NCBI GenBank assembly: GCA_022450045.1
Contig: JAKURD010000015.1
Coordinates: forward strand, 16,767 to 80,766
DNA: 64,000 nt
Direction of reading: 5' to 3'
Origin: Gracilimonas sp.
Lineage (GTDB): Bacteria > Bacteroidota > Rhodothermia > Balneolales > Balneolaceae
Within the stretch, counting starts at the first letter, position 1. Every line of letters starts with the position of its first letter. The translations under genes were made by a program, and so were the position numbers. The notes beneath the pieces were generated by a model. The model was not told the DNA's origin. It did not search any database and saw only the letters and a list, made by a program, of their open reading frames with translations. Below, piece after piece: positions 44,576 through 53,861 of this stretch.

Positions 44576-45487
44576 TCAGGAATTGAGCTTTTGAAGCTGA
44601 TATTGCTTTGGAGTTATACCGGTGTAATCTTTGAATAGCTTTATAAAGTGACTCAGGCTTGAGAATCCTAGCTTGTAGCTTACATCCGTCACATTGTTAT
44701 CAGACTGTAATAGTAATTGCGAAGCTCTTTTGATTCGTTCTTTGTTAATATACTCTATGGGACTCATGCCAAATTCATTCTTAAAGTACCGGTAAAAGGA
44801 GGCTTTACTCATGCAAGCCACATCCGATATCTTTTGCACAGAAATACTTTGGTTTAGGTTATTCTGGATGAAATCAATGGCAGCAGCAAGACCATTTTTT
44901 GTGATATGATTGCGGTAGTTTTTTAGGAATAAATTCCTTGATTCCGTTTGAAGCATATGCACTATCAGCTCCGAGATATTCAAATCTACGAGCAGATCGC
45001 GCTGCTTGTGCTCTTCCGTAAAAATATGAAACATCTTTCGGATTAAGAGATTCACTGATTCCGTATTTGAGAAATGAACCGAGCTTTTAGCATCATATTC
45101 CCATTCACCGGAAACCGAGCTGCGAGGCAGTGTTTCATTCATTTTAGCCACGATATCATTCACACGAGTTAATGGAAATTCAACTGTAATACACTTAGTT
45201 GGCTCATCCATTTTGGCTTCAGGAAAATCAATATAAATAGTTTGATTGGGTGGGAGCACCAATGATTCACTGGGTAGGAAATCGAAAGGTTTCTCTTCAT
45301 CGGAATGAATGATCTTTTTACCCGAAATCATTCCGCAATACATAGGGCTTGTTGCATGTAGTTCCACACGGTTCGCTTCTTGATATGTATCGTAAACTGA
45401 AAATACGGCCCCTTCACCTGCATAACTTGTTCTGTTCTCGACCAATTTTTGTGGCTCGGGATAATTAGAAGCGGTTCCAATACTCAT
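44576..45487 (-). CDS. AraC-family transcriptional regulator
   Basis: The regulator has about 303 residues from the ATG at 45487 (a TTG 27 bp upstream is an alternative). The N-terminal half is a sensory beta domain without a clear family. The C-terminal 100 residues are the double helix-turn-helix: SVQKISDVACMSKASFYRYF KNEFGMSPIEYINKERI, then VTDVSYKLGFSSLSHFIKLF KDYTGITPKQYQ. It is divergent from the aldehyde dehydrogenase gene with two palindromes between. It probably controls that operon in response to an alcohol or aldehyde, which is inference from position. Confidence 0.9.
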   Translation of the reverse strand: MSIGTASNYPEPQKLVENRTSYAGEGAVFSVYDTYQEANRVELHATSPMYCGMISGKKIIHSDEEKPFDFLPSESLVLPPNQTIYIDFPEAKMDEPTKCITVEFPLTRVNDIVAKMNETLPRSSVSGEWEYDAKSSVHFSNTESVNLLIRKMFHIFTEEHKQRDLLVDLNISELIVHMLQTESRNLFLKNYRNHITKNGLAAAIDFIQNNLNQSISVQKISDVACMSKASFYRYFKNEFGMSPIEYINKERIKRASQLLLQSDNNVTDVSYKLGFSSLSHFIKLFKDYTGITPKQYQLQKLNS

Positions 45488-45599
45488 AGTTAATCGTTTG
45501 ATTTTTTCCGACAAGCTACTTTAATCATTATATATAAAGACCTTTTTAAAACCAAATTGAGAGGATTCCGGCACTTTTTGCGACTATAAGTCAAGATTG

Positions 45600-45642
45600 A
45601 AAGCGCTTTTCTGTGTATTAATTAAATGAACACTTTAATTAA
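45600..45642. promoter_or_regulatory. Two palindromes in the araC-type/ALDH divergent promoter region
   Basis: AAAGCGCTTT (45600-45609) is a perfect palindrome. TTAATTAAA and TTTAATTAA (45618-45626 and 45634-45642) form a perfect 9-base inverted repeat around a 7-base spacer, just upstream of the ALDH start. Either could be an operator for the divergent regulator. The AT-rich repeat could also be incidental. Confidence 0.4.
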
Positions 45643-45657
45643 CTTATGGAGTCCAAC

Positions 45658-47160
45658 ATGTTACACGAACGCCCATCTTTTAAAGATAAATACGACAACT
45701 TTATTGGAGGTAAATTTGTACCTCCGGTTGATGGTGAATATTTCGATAATATTTCGCCCGTTGACGGAAAACCGTTCACCAAAGTAGCCCGGTCTAACGA
45801 GAAGGATATTGAAAAAGCGTTAGATGCTGCCCATAAAGCAGCACCTGATTGGGGCAGTTCATCGGCTGCGGAACGTGCTTCTGTATTATTGAAGGTTGCT
45901 GATTTTATTGAAGAAAACCTTGAATACCTGGCACGGGTAGAAACCATCGAAAATGGCAAGCCGATTCGGGAAACCATGAATGCCGATCTTCCCCTTGTTG
46001 TGGATCACTATCGATATTTTGCCGCAGCCATTAGAACTCAGGAAGGCGGTATTTCTGAACATGATGCTCACACCGTCTCCATCAACCTTCCAGAGCCACT
46101 TGGCGTTGTAGGCCAGATTATCCCGTGGAATTTCCCATTATTGATGGCCGCCTGGAAAATTGCACCTGCTTTAGCTGCTGGTAATTGCACCGTGGTGAAA
46201 CCGGCTGAACAAACACCCGCAAGTATCATGGTCATGCTGGAATTAGTTGGTGATATTATCCCGGATGGCGTTTTAAATGTAGTTAATGGATTTGGAGTCG
46301 AAGCCGGTCAGCCTCTTGCCACCTCTGAGCGTATTTCGAAGGTAGCTTTCACCGGAGAGACTACTACAGGACGGCTAATCATGCAATATGCCTCTGAAAA
46401 CCTCATTCCGGTTACGCTGGAGCTTGGTGGTAAGAGCCCGAATGTATTCTTCGAGAGCATCATGGATGAAGATGATGACTATTTTGATAAGTGTTTAGAA
46501 GGCGCCGCTCTATTTGCATTGAATCAAGGAGAAGTATGTACGTGTCCATCCAGAATTCTTGTTCAGGAATCTATAGCTGATGCCTTTACTGAACGCGTAG
46601 TTGAACGCGTTAAAGCAATCAAAATGGGCCATCCTTTGGATGACGAAACCATGGTGGGAGCACAGGCTTCCAACGATCAATACGAAAAAATCCTTAACTA
46701 CTTTGATGTAGGTAAAGAAGAAGGAGCTAAAATATTGGTTGGCGGCGGAAAAGCGGATGTGGGAAGCAACGGTATTTCCAACGGATACTATATTCAGCCT
46801 ACGATCTTTTCCGGAAACAACAATATGCGTGTTTTCCAGGAAGAAATTTTTGGGCCGGTAACTTCACTTACCACCTTTAAAGATTTTGATGAAGCCATCG
46901 AAATTGCCAACGATACACTATATGGATTAGGAGCTGGTGTTTGGACACGTGATGCGCATGAGCTTTATCAGGCACCGCGAGCTATTAAAGCGGGTCGTGT
47001 TTGGGTGAATTGCTATCACACCTACCCCGCTCACGCTGCTTTCGGTGGCTATAAGAAGTCTGGCTTTGGCCGCGAAAATCATAAAATGATGCTCAGCCAT
47101 TACCAACAAACCAAAAACATGCTGGTTTCTTACGATAAGAAAGCTATGGGTTTCTTCTAA
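45658..47160 (+). CDS. NAD-dependent aldehyde dehydrogenase (ExaC/AldB/acetaldehyde type)
   Basis: The enzyme of about 500 residues oxidises an aldehyde to the acid. I prefer the ATG at 45658, since GGAG sits 6 bp upstream. The ATG at 45646 would bury that site. Motifs: [63 protein letters not shown], the catalytic Glu in [10 protein letters not shown] and the catalytic Cys in [13 protein letters not shown], where the CTCPSR form marks the ExaC/AldB subgroup. A DUF779 gene follows, a pairing seen often in other genomes. Physiological substrates are likely acetaldehyde or similar. Confidence 0.93.
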   Translation: MLHERPSFKDKYDNFIGGKFVPPVDGEYFDNISPVDGKPFTKVARSNEKDIEKALDAAHKAAPDWGSSSAAERASVLLKVADFIEENLEYLARVETIENGKPIRETMNADLPLVVDHYRYFAAAIRTQEGGISEHDAHTVSINLPEPLGVVGQIIPWNFPLLMAAWKIAPALAAGNCTVVKPAEQTPASIMVMLELVGDIIPDGVLNVVNGFGVEAGQPLATSERISKVAFTGETTTGRLIMQYASENLIPVTLELGGKSPNVFFESIMDEDDDYFDKCLEGAALFALNQGEVCTCPSRILVQESIADAFTERVVERVKAIKMGHPLDDETMVGAQASNDQYEKILNYFDVGKEEGAKILVGGGKADVGSNGISNGYYIQPTIFSGNNNMRVFQEEIFGPVTSLTTFKDFDEAIEIANDTLYGLGAGVWTRDAHELYQAPRAIKAGRVWVNCYHTYPAHAAFGGYKKSGFGRENHKMMLSHYQQTKNMLVSYDKKAMGFF

Positions 47161-47184
47161 ACAGCAACGTGTATTCCTAAGTGG

Positions 47185-47215
47185 TCCTCTGCCATTCTAA
47201 AGGCAGGGGATTTTT
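47185..47215 (+). terminator. Hairpin between ALDH and DUF779 genes
   Basis: TCCTCTGCC (47185-47193) pairs with GGCAGGGGA (47202-47210), with one mismatch, and is followed by TTTTT. It could terminate part of the transcription and lower DUF779 expression, or stabilise the ALDH mRNA. Confidence 0.65.
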
Positions 47216-47240
47216 CTAATTTAACCTTAAGAATAGATTT

Positions 47241-47612
47241 ATGCCTACCCAACGTGTATTAATTACGGAAGATGCTAAAAAAGTAATGAATGAAGTTCGC
47301 GAAAAACATGGCGAGCTCATGTTTCACCAAAGCGGTGGTTGTTGCGACGGATCATCCCCAATGTGCTATAAAAAAGGTCAATTCCGAACTGGAAAGAGCG
47401 ATATAAAGCTTGGCGAGGTAAACGGTGCTGAGTTCTGGATGGCTAAAGACCAATTCAAATACTGGCAATACATGCAATTAACTTTAGATGTAAAACCCGG
47501 ACGCGGTTCCAGCTTTTCTCTTGAAATTCCAATGGGCGTGCGGTTTTTGATCAAGTCCAAAATGTTCACCGAAGAACAGCTTGAAGATTTAGAAGAGCTT
47601 GTATCAGGCTAA
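47241..47612 (+). CDS. DUF779 protein, partner of aldehyde dehydrogenase
   Basis: The 123-residue protein has the family core HGELMFHQSGGCCDGSSPMC Y (about 27-47) with three cysteines and a histidine, then EVNGAEFWMAKDQFKYWQYM and GRGSSFSLEIPMGVRFLIKS. DUF779 genes commonly follow ExaC/AdhA-type aldehyde dehydrogenases. The cysteine/histidine cluster suggests metal binding or a redox role. The molecular function is not established. It lies 80 bp after the dehydrogenase with a hairpin between. Confidence 0.9.
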   Translation: MPTQRVLITEDAKKVMNEVREKHGELMFHQSGGCCDGSSPMCYKKGQFRTGKSDIKLGEVNGAEFWMAKDQFKYWQYMQLTLDVKPGRGSSFSLEIPMGVRFLIKSKMFTEEQLEDLEELVSG

Positions 47613-47756
47613 GTTTTTTGTCAAAATTTGCTCTCCCCTATTTTTAGCTTCTTACATTGACCATAGCTTCGAAGGCTATCATTATGAATACCCATTAGAA
47701 TCCTCAAGAAAAAGCCTTATTTTTGTTAATCTAATTTCTCATTCAATTTTTTTCTG

Positions 47757-48746
47757 ATGAACATCGGGCCTATCGAATTACCTGATCAACCTTTGTTTCT
47801 TGCTCCCATGGAAGATGTCACCGACTCTCCATTCCGACAAATATGCCGGAAGAAAGGAGCCGATATTGTATTTACTGAATTTATAAGCTCAGAGGCACTT
47901 ATTCGCGACTCCGATATTGCCATGCACAAAATGGATTTCGATGAGATGGAACGACCATTTGGTGTCCAGATCTTTGGCGGCCGTGAAGAAGCTATGGAGG
48001 GTGCTGCAAAAGTGGCTGAAAATAATAATCCTGACCTGGTTGATATTAATTTTGGATGTCCGGTGTATAAAGTAGTTAAGAAGGGAGCAGGAGCAGGATG
48101 CCTTAAAGATCTTGCAATGATGGAACGTATGGCAGGTACCGTAGTTGATGCCGTCGAAAATAAACCCGTAACTGTGAAAACACGTCTTGGCTGGGATGAT
48201 AATACCATCAAAATTCAGGAAGTGGCACTGATGCTTCAAAAACTTGGTGTGAAAGCGCTGACCGTTCATGCGCGCACCCGTGCCCAAAAATATAAAGGAG
48301 ATGCCCGCTGGGAATGGCTTAAAAAGCTTAAGGATACGCCCGGCCTTGAGATTCCAATTATAGGAAACGGCGATGTAACTTCCCCTGAGTTAGCCAAGAA
48401 AATGTTTGAAGAAACAGGCGTTGATGGAGTTATGATCGGACGGGGAGCTATCGGAAATCCCTGGATCTTCGAGCGAACCCGTCATTATCTCGAAACCGGT
48501 GAGTTACTACCCGACCCAACGGTACGACAACGAGTGGAGCTTTGCGCTAAACAACTACAGCTTTCTGTGAAGCAGCACGGAGAACGCTATGGCGTCATCA
48601 TCATGAAAAAACATTATGGCCAATATCTTAAAGGAGTTCGGAACGGTAAGAACCTCCGCATGGATTTAATGCAGCATGATGAAATGGATCCGATCCTCGA
48701 GCTGCTCTATAACTTTGATGAGGCAGAAATCCACGCAGTAGCTTGA
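47757..48746 (+). CDS. dusB: tRNA-dihydrouridine synthase (DusB-like)
   Basis: The flavoenzyme reduces uridines in tRNA to dihydrouridine. The 329 residues carry LAPMEDVTDSPFRQICRKKG, TEFISSEALIRDS, VQIFGGREEAM, DINFGCPVYKVVKKGAGAGC LKD with the catalytic Cys, KTRLGWDD, VHARTRAQKYKGDARWEW, IGNGDVTSPE and GVMIGRGAIGNPW. The C-terminal helical domain is of DusB length. A MITE-like element begins 42 bp past the stop. Confidence 0.93.
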   Translation: MNIGPIELPDQPLFLAPMEDVTDSPFRQICRKKGADIVFTEFISSEALIRDSDIAMHKMDFDEMERPFGVQIFGGREEAMEGAAKVAENNNPDLVDINFGCPVYKVVKKGAGAGCLKDLAMMERMAGTVVDAVENKPVTVKTRLGWDDNTIKIQEVALMLQKLGVKALTVHARTRAQKYKGDARWEWLKKLKDTPGLEIPIIGNGDVTSPELAKKMFEETGVDGVMIGRGAIGNPWIFERTRHYLETGELLPDPTVRQRVELCAKQLQLSVKQHGERYGVIIMKKHYGQYLKGVRNGKNLRMDLMQHDEMDPILELLYNFDEAEIHAVA

Positions 48747-48788
48747 GTAATAAAGTAGATCCAATCAACAAATGTATAAAAATTACTT

Positions 48789-48982
48789 TAACGTCAGTTT
48801 GAGATAAGAACTAAGTCAAAAGGATAAAATGGATGCTTAAGGTCCTTCCCGTGGAGACGGAAATCTAAGTGTTGCCATTCATTCAGTATCCGATACCGGA
48901 CAAACCATAGGGTTTCGGGCATTCGCTGCGAAATGACCCTTCAAAGCCTTCAACAGATGGTCTTTATATCAAATTCGCGTTA
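48789..48982 (+). mobile_element. MITE-like element, short class (B2)
   Basis: This is a 194 bp non-coding element. It runs from TAACGTCAGTTTGAGATAA to TATCAAATTCGCGTTA, in the same orientation as the copy at 6787 and the same length. The core hairpin is TTCCCGTGGAGACGGAAA (48845-48862). It lies between dusB and a small membrane-protein gene. Confidence 0.75.
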
Positions 48983-49063
48983 CTTCATCACTTTACTACT
49001 CTTTCTGAATCTTTTGGGGCTTGGCATCGTAATCATAGTAACACTTTAACAGATCCAATAAAC

Positions 49064-49267
49064 ATGTTTACACGATTGGCAAGACTTTTCAATTCTCTCA
49101 TTGGCGCATCCGTGGTTGCTGCCTCTCCCCTTAAAGCTATCACCGGGATCGTAATTAGTATTATTCTGCCCTATTTACTGTATGCTTTTTTAGGAGGATT
49201 TGGAATCGCTCTTGCTTTGGCAGGCCTGATATGGGGCTCAATCTGGCTGACCAAGAAAAAAGAATGA
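49064..49267 (+). CDS. Small hydrophobic membrane protein
   Basis: The 67-residue protein has a basic start (MFTRLARLF) and two hydrophobic stretches (about 15-33 and 36-60; LPYLLYAFLGGFGIALALAG LIWG), ending in WLTKKKE. The composition and positive ends are credible for a real small membrane protein, but I know no family. The ribosome-binding site is weak. It lies just after a MITE-like element and converges on serS. Confidence 0.5.
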   Translation: MFTRLARLFNSLIGASVVAASPLKAITGIVISIILPYLLYAFLGGFGIALALAGLIWGSIWLTKKKE

Positions 49268-49297
49268 GGAATTAAGTAGTTCTACACACACTAAAAA

Positions 49298-50566
49298 CTA
49301 TAAATACTCTCTTCCTATAAACGGCTTCAGCACTTCTGGAATCCTTACTTTTCCATTCTCTTCCTGATAAGCCTCCAGTAACGCAGACACTACTCTTGGT
49401 AATGCCAAACCGGATCCATTCAGTGTATGCAGGATCTCGATCTCCTTCTCATCTTTACGATACCTCAGTTGCATACGCCGGGCCTGAAAACTCTCAAAAT
49501 TAGAGCATGAACTAACTTCCAGCCACCTTTTTTGTCCCGGACTCCAAACCTCCAGATCATACTTTTTACTTTGGGTGAAGCCCATATCACCGGTACACAT
49601 AAGTAACGTTCGGTATGAGAGCTCAAGCGCTTCTAATAATCCCTCTGCGTGTTCACGGAGACTTTCAAGTTCATCATAGGAATCTTCCGGCCTCACGATC
49701 TTGACCAGCTCAACCTTATCAAACTGGTGTAAACGGTTCAGCCCTCGTACATCTTTTCCGTAGGAACCCGCTTCCCGTCTCCAGCATGGGGTATGGCATA
49801 CGTATTTTTTAGGTATATCTTTATTTTCGAGGATCTCATCCCTGTGATAGTTAGTAACCGGAACCTCAGCCGTTGGAATGTTAAAGAACCCATCGCGTGG
49901 AATTTCATACATCATATCCTCTTTATCCGGAATTTGTCCGGTACCGCGAGCTGAATCTTCATTCACGAAATACGGAGCCTGCATTTCAATGTATCCGGCT
50001 TTAGCAGCCTCGTTTATGAAATAGTTGATCAAAGCTCTTTGAAGTTGAGCTACTCCCCCAACGTAAAAAGGGAAACCGGCTCCCGTAACTTTTACCCCAC
50101 GCTCAAAATCTACCCAGCCATGTCGTTCAGTAAGTTCCCAGTGGGGTTTTCTCCATTCACTTTCATTTGGAGTACCCCATGTTTTAAAAATTTCGTTGTC
50201 CTCTTCTGTTACACCTACCGGTACGCTTGGGTGGGGTACATTAGGGATCCGGAGTAATAAATTATCCCGCTCAATTCTCAACTTTTTAACCTCTTCCTCA
50301 ATTTCCTTGATCTGCTCTTTCATTGCAGAGGTTTCTTTGATGATCTCTTGAGCTTCCTCTTTCTTACCCTGGCTCATCAACTGTCCGATCTTACCCGACT
50401 TGGTATTACTTTCACTACGCAAAAGATCTCCCTCATGCACTTTTGCTCTCCACTCTTCATCCGCTGAAAGTACTTTTTCCACCACAGAAGTGTCTTTCTC
50501 ACCTTTATTTGTAATAGCTTTTTCTACCTGTTCGCGATTTTCCCTGATGAAACTAATATCAAGCAT
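49298..50566 (-). CDS. serS: Seryl-tRNA synthetase
   Basis: SerS charges tRNA-Ser. I start it at the ATG at 50566 (MLDISFIRENREQVEKAI), the conserved N terminus. A longer frame adds 34 unrelated residues. The 422-residue protein has the N-terminal coiled-coil arm (about 30-105), motif 2 CHTPCWRREAGSYGKDVRGL and motif 3 LNGSGLALPRVVSALLEAYQ, plus EVSSCSNFESFQARRMQLRY. It is divergent from the Lrp gene. Confidence 0.96.
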   Translation of the reverse strand: MLDISFIRENREQVEKAITNKGEKDTSVVEKVLSADEEWRAKVHEGDLLRSESNTKSGKIGQLMSQGKKEEAQEIIKETSAMKEQIKEIEEEVKKLRIERDNLLLRIPNVPHPSVPVGVTEEDNEIFKTWGTPNESEWRKPHWELTERHGWVDFERGVKVTGAGFPFYVGGVAQLQRALINYFINEAAKAGYIEMQAPYFVNEDSARGTGQIPDKEDMMYEIPRDGFFNIPTAEVPVTNYHRDEILENKDIPKKYVCHTPCWRREAGSYGKDVRGLNRLHQFDKVELVKIVRPEDSYDELESLREHAEGLLEALELSYRTLLMCTGDMGFTQSKKYDLEVWSPGQKRWLEVSSCSNFESFQARRMQLRYRKDEKEIEILHTLNGSGLALPRVVSALLEAYQEENGKVRIPEVLKPFIGREYL

Positions 50567-50757
50567 GGTATATTTGGTTATCGGATTGTTAATTAAGAAT
50601 TCAAAGATAAGAGGTATTCGCCTTTTTGTTATATCTTTTTTGGATGAAAATTCAATAAGAAAGAGCATTTTATGGAAGCGCTTTTTATATTGATTACCTA
50701 AATAATTAAGGCTACCATTCGACGTTCAAAGAAATTTTAGGTAAATAAGCACAAATC

Positions 50758-51243
50758 ATGAGTCAATTATTAGACGAAACCGACCTTACCATTCTCAATC
50801 ATTTACAGGAAAATGGCAGGGCACAGCGTAATACCATTGCGGAGATCGTAAACCTTTCTGTACCCTCGGTTTCAGAGCGGATGAAAAAGCTCGAAGAACG
50901 TGGCCTTATCGAAGGATACAAAGCCATCCTAAACAGTAAAAAATTTCATTTTGATATCACTGCCTTCATCTTTGTTCAAGTTGACGGTTCTGAGAATTAT
51001 CAAAATTTTGTAGAAAAAGCTTCCGGTGAAGTTGAAATCCTTGAATGCCATTCTATAACCGGAGACGGTTCTCATTTCCTTAAGGTAAGAACAAAAAATA
51101 CCGGCTCTTTTGAGAGCCTGCTTTCCAGAGTTCAAGCCTGGGAAGGAGTAAGTAAAACACGGTCTAACCTGGTTCTATCCAGCTTTAAAGAGACACGTTT
51201 CATTCCGGTGGAACATGCCGCCGAGCTTATAAAAAAGCAGTAA
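50758..51243 (+). CDS. Lrp/AsnC-family transcriptional regulator
   Basis: The 161-residue protein has an N-terminal winged helix (DETDLTILNHLQENGRAQRN TIAEIVNLSVPSVSERMKKLEERGLI) and a C-terminal RAM/AsnC domain (ITAFIFVQVDGSENYQNFV, VEILECHSITGDGSHFLKV). The family binds amino acids and forms octamers on DNA. It may act on the divergent serS promoter or on distant genes. The C-terminal tail (FIPVEHAAELIKKQ) is slightly longer than usual. Confidence 0.92.
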   Translation: MSQLLDETDLTILNHLQENGRAQRNTIAEIVNLSVPSVSERMKKLEERGLIEGYKAILNSKKFHFDITAFIFVQVDGSENYQNFVEKASGEVEILECHSITGDGSHFLKVRTKNTGSFESLLSRVQAWEGVSKTRSNLVLSSFKETRFIPVEHAAELIKKQ

Positions 51244-51388
51244 TAACCGCCAAATCATTTCACCTCACTTTACGTTTACTTACTAAAGTAAGAATCATTA
51301 ACTTACGTCATTCTGACAGTAAAAATAATAGGCCTGATTGTCCTTTTAAAATTCGGATATTCAGGCTTAACCTTGATATATAGACTTT

Positions 51389-52681
51389 ATGGATCGCGAA
51401 GTTTTTCAGGAACAATTTGGATTACTCGGCACCTCCGAAGCCATGCGGCAGGTGATCGATAAAATTATGCAGGTGGCAAAAACCGATATTACGGTTACCC
51501 TTCAGGGAGAAAGCGGCGTTGGTAAAGATGTGACTGCACGAGCCATTCACGCTATGAGTGAGCGCAGCAGAAATAACCTGGTGATCGTAAACTGTGGCGC
51601 TATTCCGGAAGGTATTATTGAAAGTGAACTTTTCGGACATGAAAAAGGAGCTTTTACCGGTGCCGAAACCTCACGTGAAGGATATTTTGAGAAGGCCAAC
51701 GGCGGCACCATTTTTCTTGATGAGATCGGGGATACTCCTAAGAATGTACAGGTTAAATTGCTCCGGGTTCTCGAAAATGGCGAATTTTTCAGAGTAGGGT
51801 CAAGCAAAGTCCAAACTACGGATGTACGCGTGGTAGCTGCAACCAATCAGGACCTTTGGAAAATGGTAAAAGAAGGGGCTTTTCGGGAAGACCTCTATTA
51901 TCGGTTAGATACCGTTCAGATCAAGCTTCCTCCGCTAAGAGACCGCCCGGAAGATATCATCCCGATCTTTAAAAAATTTGTAGAAGAATATTCTGCCCGT
52001 TATGACTCTGTATTCAAAGGATTTTCTGATGAAGCCCGGGAATTATTGATCTCCTATCGCTGGCCCGGTAATGTTCGGGAACTACGAAATGTAGCCGAAC
52101 AATTAGTGGTTCTCGAAAAATCTCAATTCATTGACAAAAAAAAGCTTCAGAAATATTTGAAAGGTCGGCAGCATGAAGGAAGTGCAGATAACCTCCCGAT
52201 GGTGGCCGGCCGAAACCGGGAACACAGTTCTTCTGATTCGGACGAAGGATTTAACCGCAAAGACCGTGAGCTGGTGTATCGGGCACTCGTAGAATTACGA
52301 AATGATATCGCTGATGTAAAAAAAATGTTCGCTAACTTTCTTTACTCCACTTTCAACACAAAAGCCCTGAAAGCCTTACCCGCTTCGGTACGGGATGAAG
52401 TTGACAAAACAGAAGTCTCCGGGGTTAATGTAAACCTTGGTGACCATGCCACACTTGGTATGCAATCGATGCCTGATGAAACGGATATTGAAGAGTCTGA
52501 AGATACCGAACTAAGTGATTTTCTTAAGGACAATAAAATTCCCTCCATTGAGGAAGCTGAAAAATTTCTTATTCAGCAAGCTCTCAAACGTTTTGACGGT
52601 AACCGCAGAAAAGCCTCAGAAACACTGGGCGTGAGTGAACGAACCCTTTACAGGAAACTGGATCAATATGGCTTGGACTAA
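51389..52681 (+). CDS. Sigma-54-dependent transcriptional activator without receiver domain
   Basis: The 430-residue AAA+ activator starts directly with the ATPase domain (about 8-240). It shows Walker A GESGVGKD, the sigma-54 contact loop EKGAFTGAE, Walker B GGTIFLDEIGD and the RWPGNVRELRN sensor. A linker of about 150 residues and a C-terminal Fis-type HTH (RRKASETLGVSERTLYRKL) follow. No N-terminal receiver, GAF or PAS domain is present, so control must come from elsewhere (PspF-like organisation). The lptE-like gene starts inside its last codons, which ties envelope assembly to its expression. Confidence 0.93.
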   Translation: MDREVFQEQFGLLGTSEAMRQVIDKIMQVAKTDITVTLQGESGVGKDVTARAIHAMSERSRNNLVIVNCGAIPEGIIESELFGHEKGAFTGAETSREGYFEKANGGTIFLDEIGDTPKNVQVKLLRVLENGEFFRVGSSKVQTTDVRVVAATNQDLWKMVKEGAFREDLYYRLDTVQIKLPPLRDRPEDIIPIFKKFVEEYSARYDSVFKGFSDEARELLISYRWPGNVRELRNVAEQLVVLEKSQFIDKKKLQKYLKGRQHEGSADNLPMVAGRNREHSSSDSDEGFNRKDRELVYRALVELRNDIADVKKMFANFLYSTFNTKALKALPASVRDEVDKTEVSGVNVNLGDHATLGMQSMPDETDIEESEDTELSDFLKDNKIPSIEEAEKFLIQQALKRFDGNRRKASETLGVSERTLYRKLDQYGLD

Positions 52682-53183
52682 AACTTGGATCCTGATCGCT
52701 TTATGTGCAGGTTTTTTATTCAGCGGATGTCTCCGTTATAGCTTTACAGGTGCTTCCATCCCCCCCGGTGTCGATACCATTTATATTCCTTTCTTTCCTG
52801 ACCAATCTAACAGTGGACTTGGAGACCTCAGTAACAGGCTAAACCAGATCCTCATCAATCGCTTTGTGAACCAAAGCAGGCTGCAACTGGCCAATAACGA
52901 AGCTGATGCTGACGCTGTACTTGATGGCATCATAACTTCTTATTCCAACCGCCCATTCAGTATTGGGGGAAATGAACAAGCCAATGAAAACCAGGTTTCT
53001 ATAACAGTAAGAGCAACTTTTCTTTATACTTCTAATGATGAACCTGAGTGGACTAATTCATTTACCGGAAGTTTTACTTATGACCCTTCTGAAAATCCCA
53101 TTGAGGGAGAAAATTCAGCTGCCAACGGGGCCCTGGAACAAATAGCTAATAATATGTTCAATGATGCGGTAAGTAATTGGTAA
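52668..53183 (+). CDS. lptE: LptE-like outer-membrane lipoprotein
   Basis: The start at 52668 gives MAWTKTWILIALCAGFLFSG C, a lipoprotein signal with lipobox SGC (Cys21). An upstream in-frame ATG would ruin it. The mature part (RYSFTGASIPPGVDTIYIPF F, LNQILINRFVNQSRLQLA, ADAVLDGIITSYSNRPFSI) is the LptE pattern of Bacteroidota relatives, which plugs LptD in lipopolysaccharide export to the outer membrane. It overlaps the activator gene by 14 bp and precedes a TPR-like gene. Confidence 0.85.
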   Translation: MAWTKTWILIALCAGFLFSGCLRYSFTGASIPPGVDTIYIPFFPDQSNSGLGDLSNRLNQILINRFVNQSRLQLANNEADADAVLDGIITSYSNRPFSIGGNEQANENQVSITVRATFLYTSNDEPEWTNSFTGSFTYDPSENPIEGENSAANGALEQIANNMFNDAVSNW

Positions 53184-53239
53184 TTTACTTTGATTGTAAG
53201 GCCGCTTCACTTTATTATTGCTAATCCTTAACCATTTTT

Positions 53240-53851
53240 ATGCAACAACTTCCTTTCAACATACCTAAGTCTCTCACTTCCTTTGTGGATAAGTTTGAAG
53301 AGGACCCTGAAAAGGTCACTCAAAAGCTAAAGAAACACCTGCATAAACGCGGGCCGGATGCGGTGGGTCATTTTTTACTTTCCTGGTTTTATCACCTTCA
53401 GAACAAAAACAAGAAAGCTGTAACACAAGCACTAAAAGCAAAAACCTATGCCCCGGGAAGCCCCCTGATGGAGCACCTGCATTATTTTTTAGTCCATCCG
53501 GAAAAATTTGAAGCTGCCATTCCTGTTCATTCTTATACTTCTTCAAAAGTGAAGCTGCAGCAGGGATCCCGAACATCCCCTATTCTTGATCTTGACCGCC
53601 TGATCGAGATGCTGGAACAGGTTGAGTCTAAACGAATACAGGTTCCAGCAGATGATGAGCCTTTTGATGATTCAGATCTCAGTAAAGAAGCCGAACAAGT
53701 AGATGACCTGGTATCAGAGACCTTGGCTAAGATCCATACCAAACAAGGCCGCAAAAAAGAGGCCGTTAAAATGTACGAGCGGCTTATCGATAAGAACAGT
53801 GATAAAGCGGATCACTATAAGGAACAGATCGAAAAGTTAAAGAAAGCCTGA
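53240..53851 (+). CDS. TPR-like protein of unknown function
   Basis: The 203-residue soluble protein has helical repeats: an N-terminal LTSFVDKFEEDPEKVTQKLK, GHFLLSWFYHLQNKNKKAV TQALKAKTYAPGSP, and a C-terminal TPR-like unit (LAKIHTKQGRKKEAVKMYERLID KNSDKADHYKEQI). A low-complexity acidic linker lies between (VPADDEPFDDSDLSKEAEQV). It follows lptE by 56 bp and is probably co-transcribed, so it may act in the same process. No family recognised beyond TPR. Confidence 0.75.
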   Translation: MQQLPFNIPKSLTSFVDKFEEDPEKVTQKLKKHLHKRGPDAVGHFLLSWFYHLQNKNKKAVTQALKAKTYAPGSPLMEHLHYFLVHPEKFEAAIPVHSYTSSKVKLQQGSRTSPILDLDRLIEMLEQVESKRIQVPADDEPFDDSDLSKEAEQVDDLVSETLAKIHTKQGRKKEAVKMYERLIDKNSDKADHYKEQIEKLKKA

Positions 53852-53861
53852 TTTTCTTTGG

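Noticed and set aside
49298-50668. Longer SerS start at 50668
   Set aside because: The extra 34 residues have no counterpart in SerS proteins; MLDISFIREN at 50566 is the conserved start.
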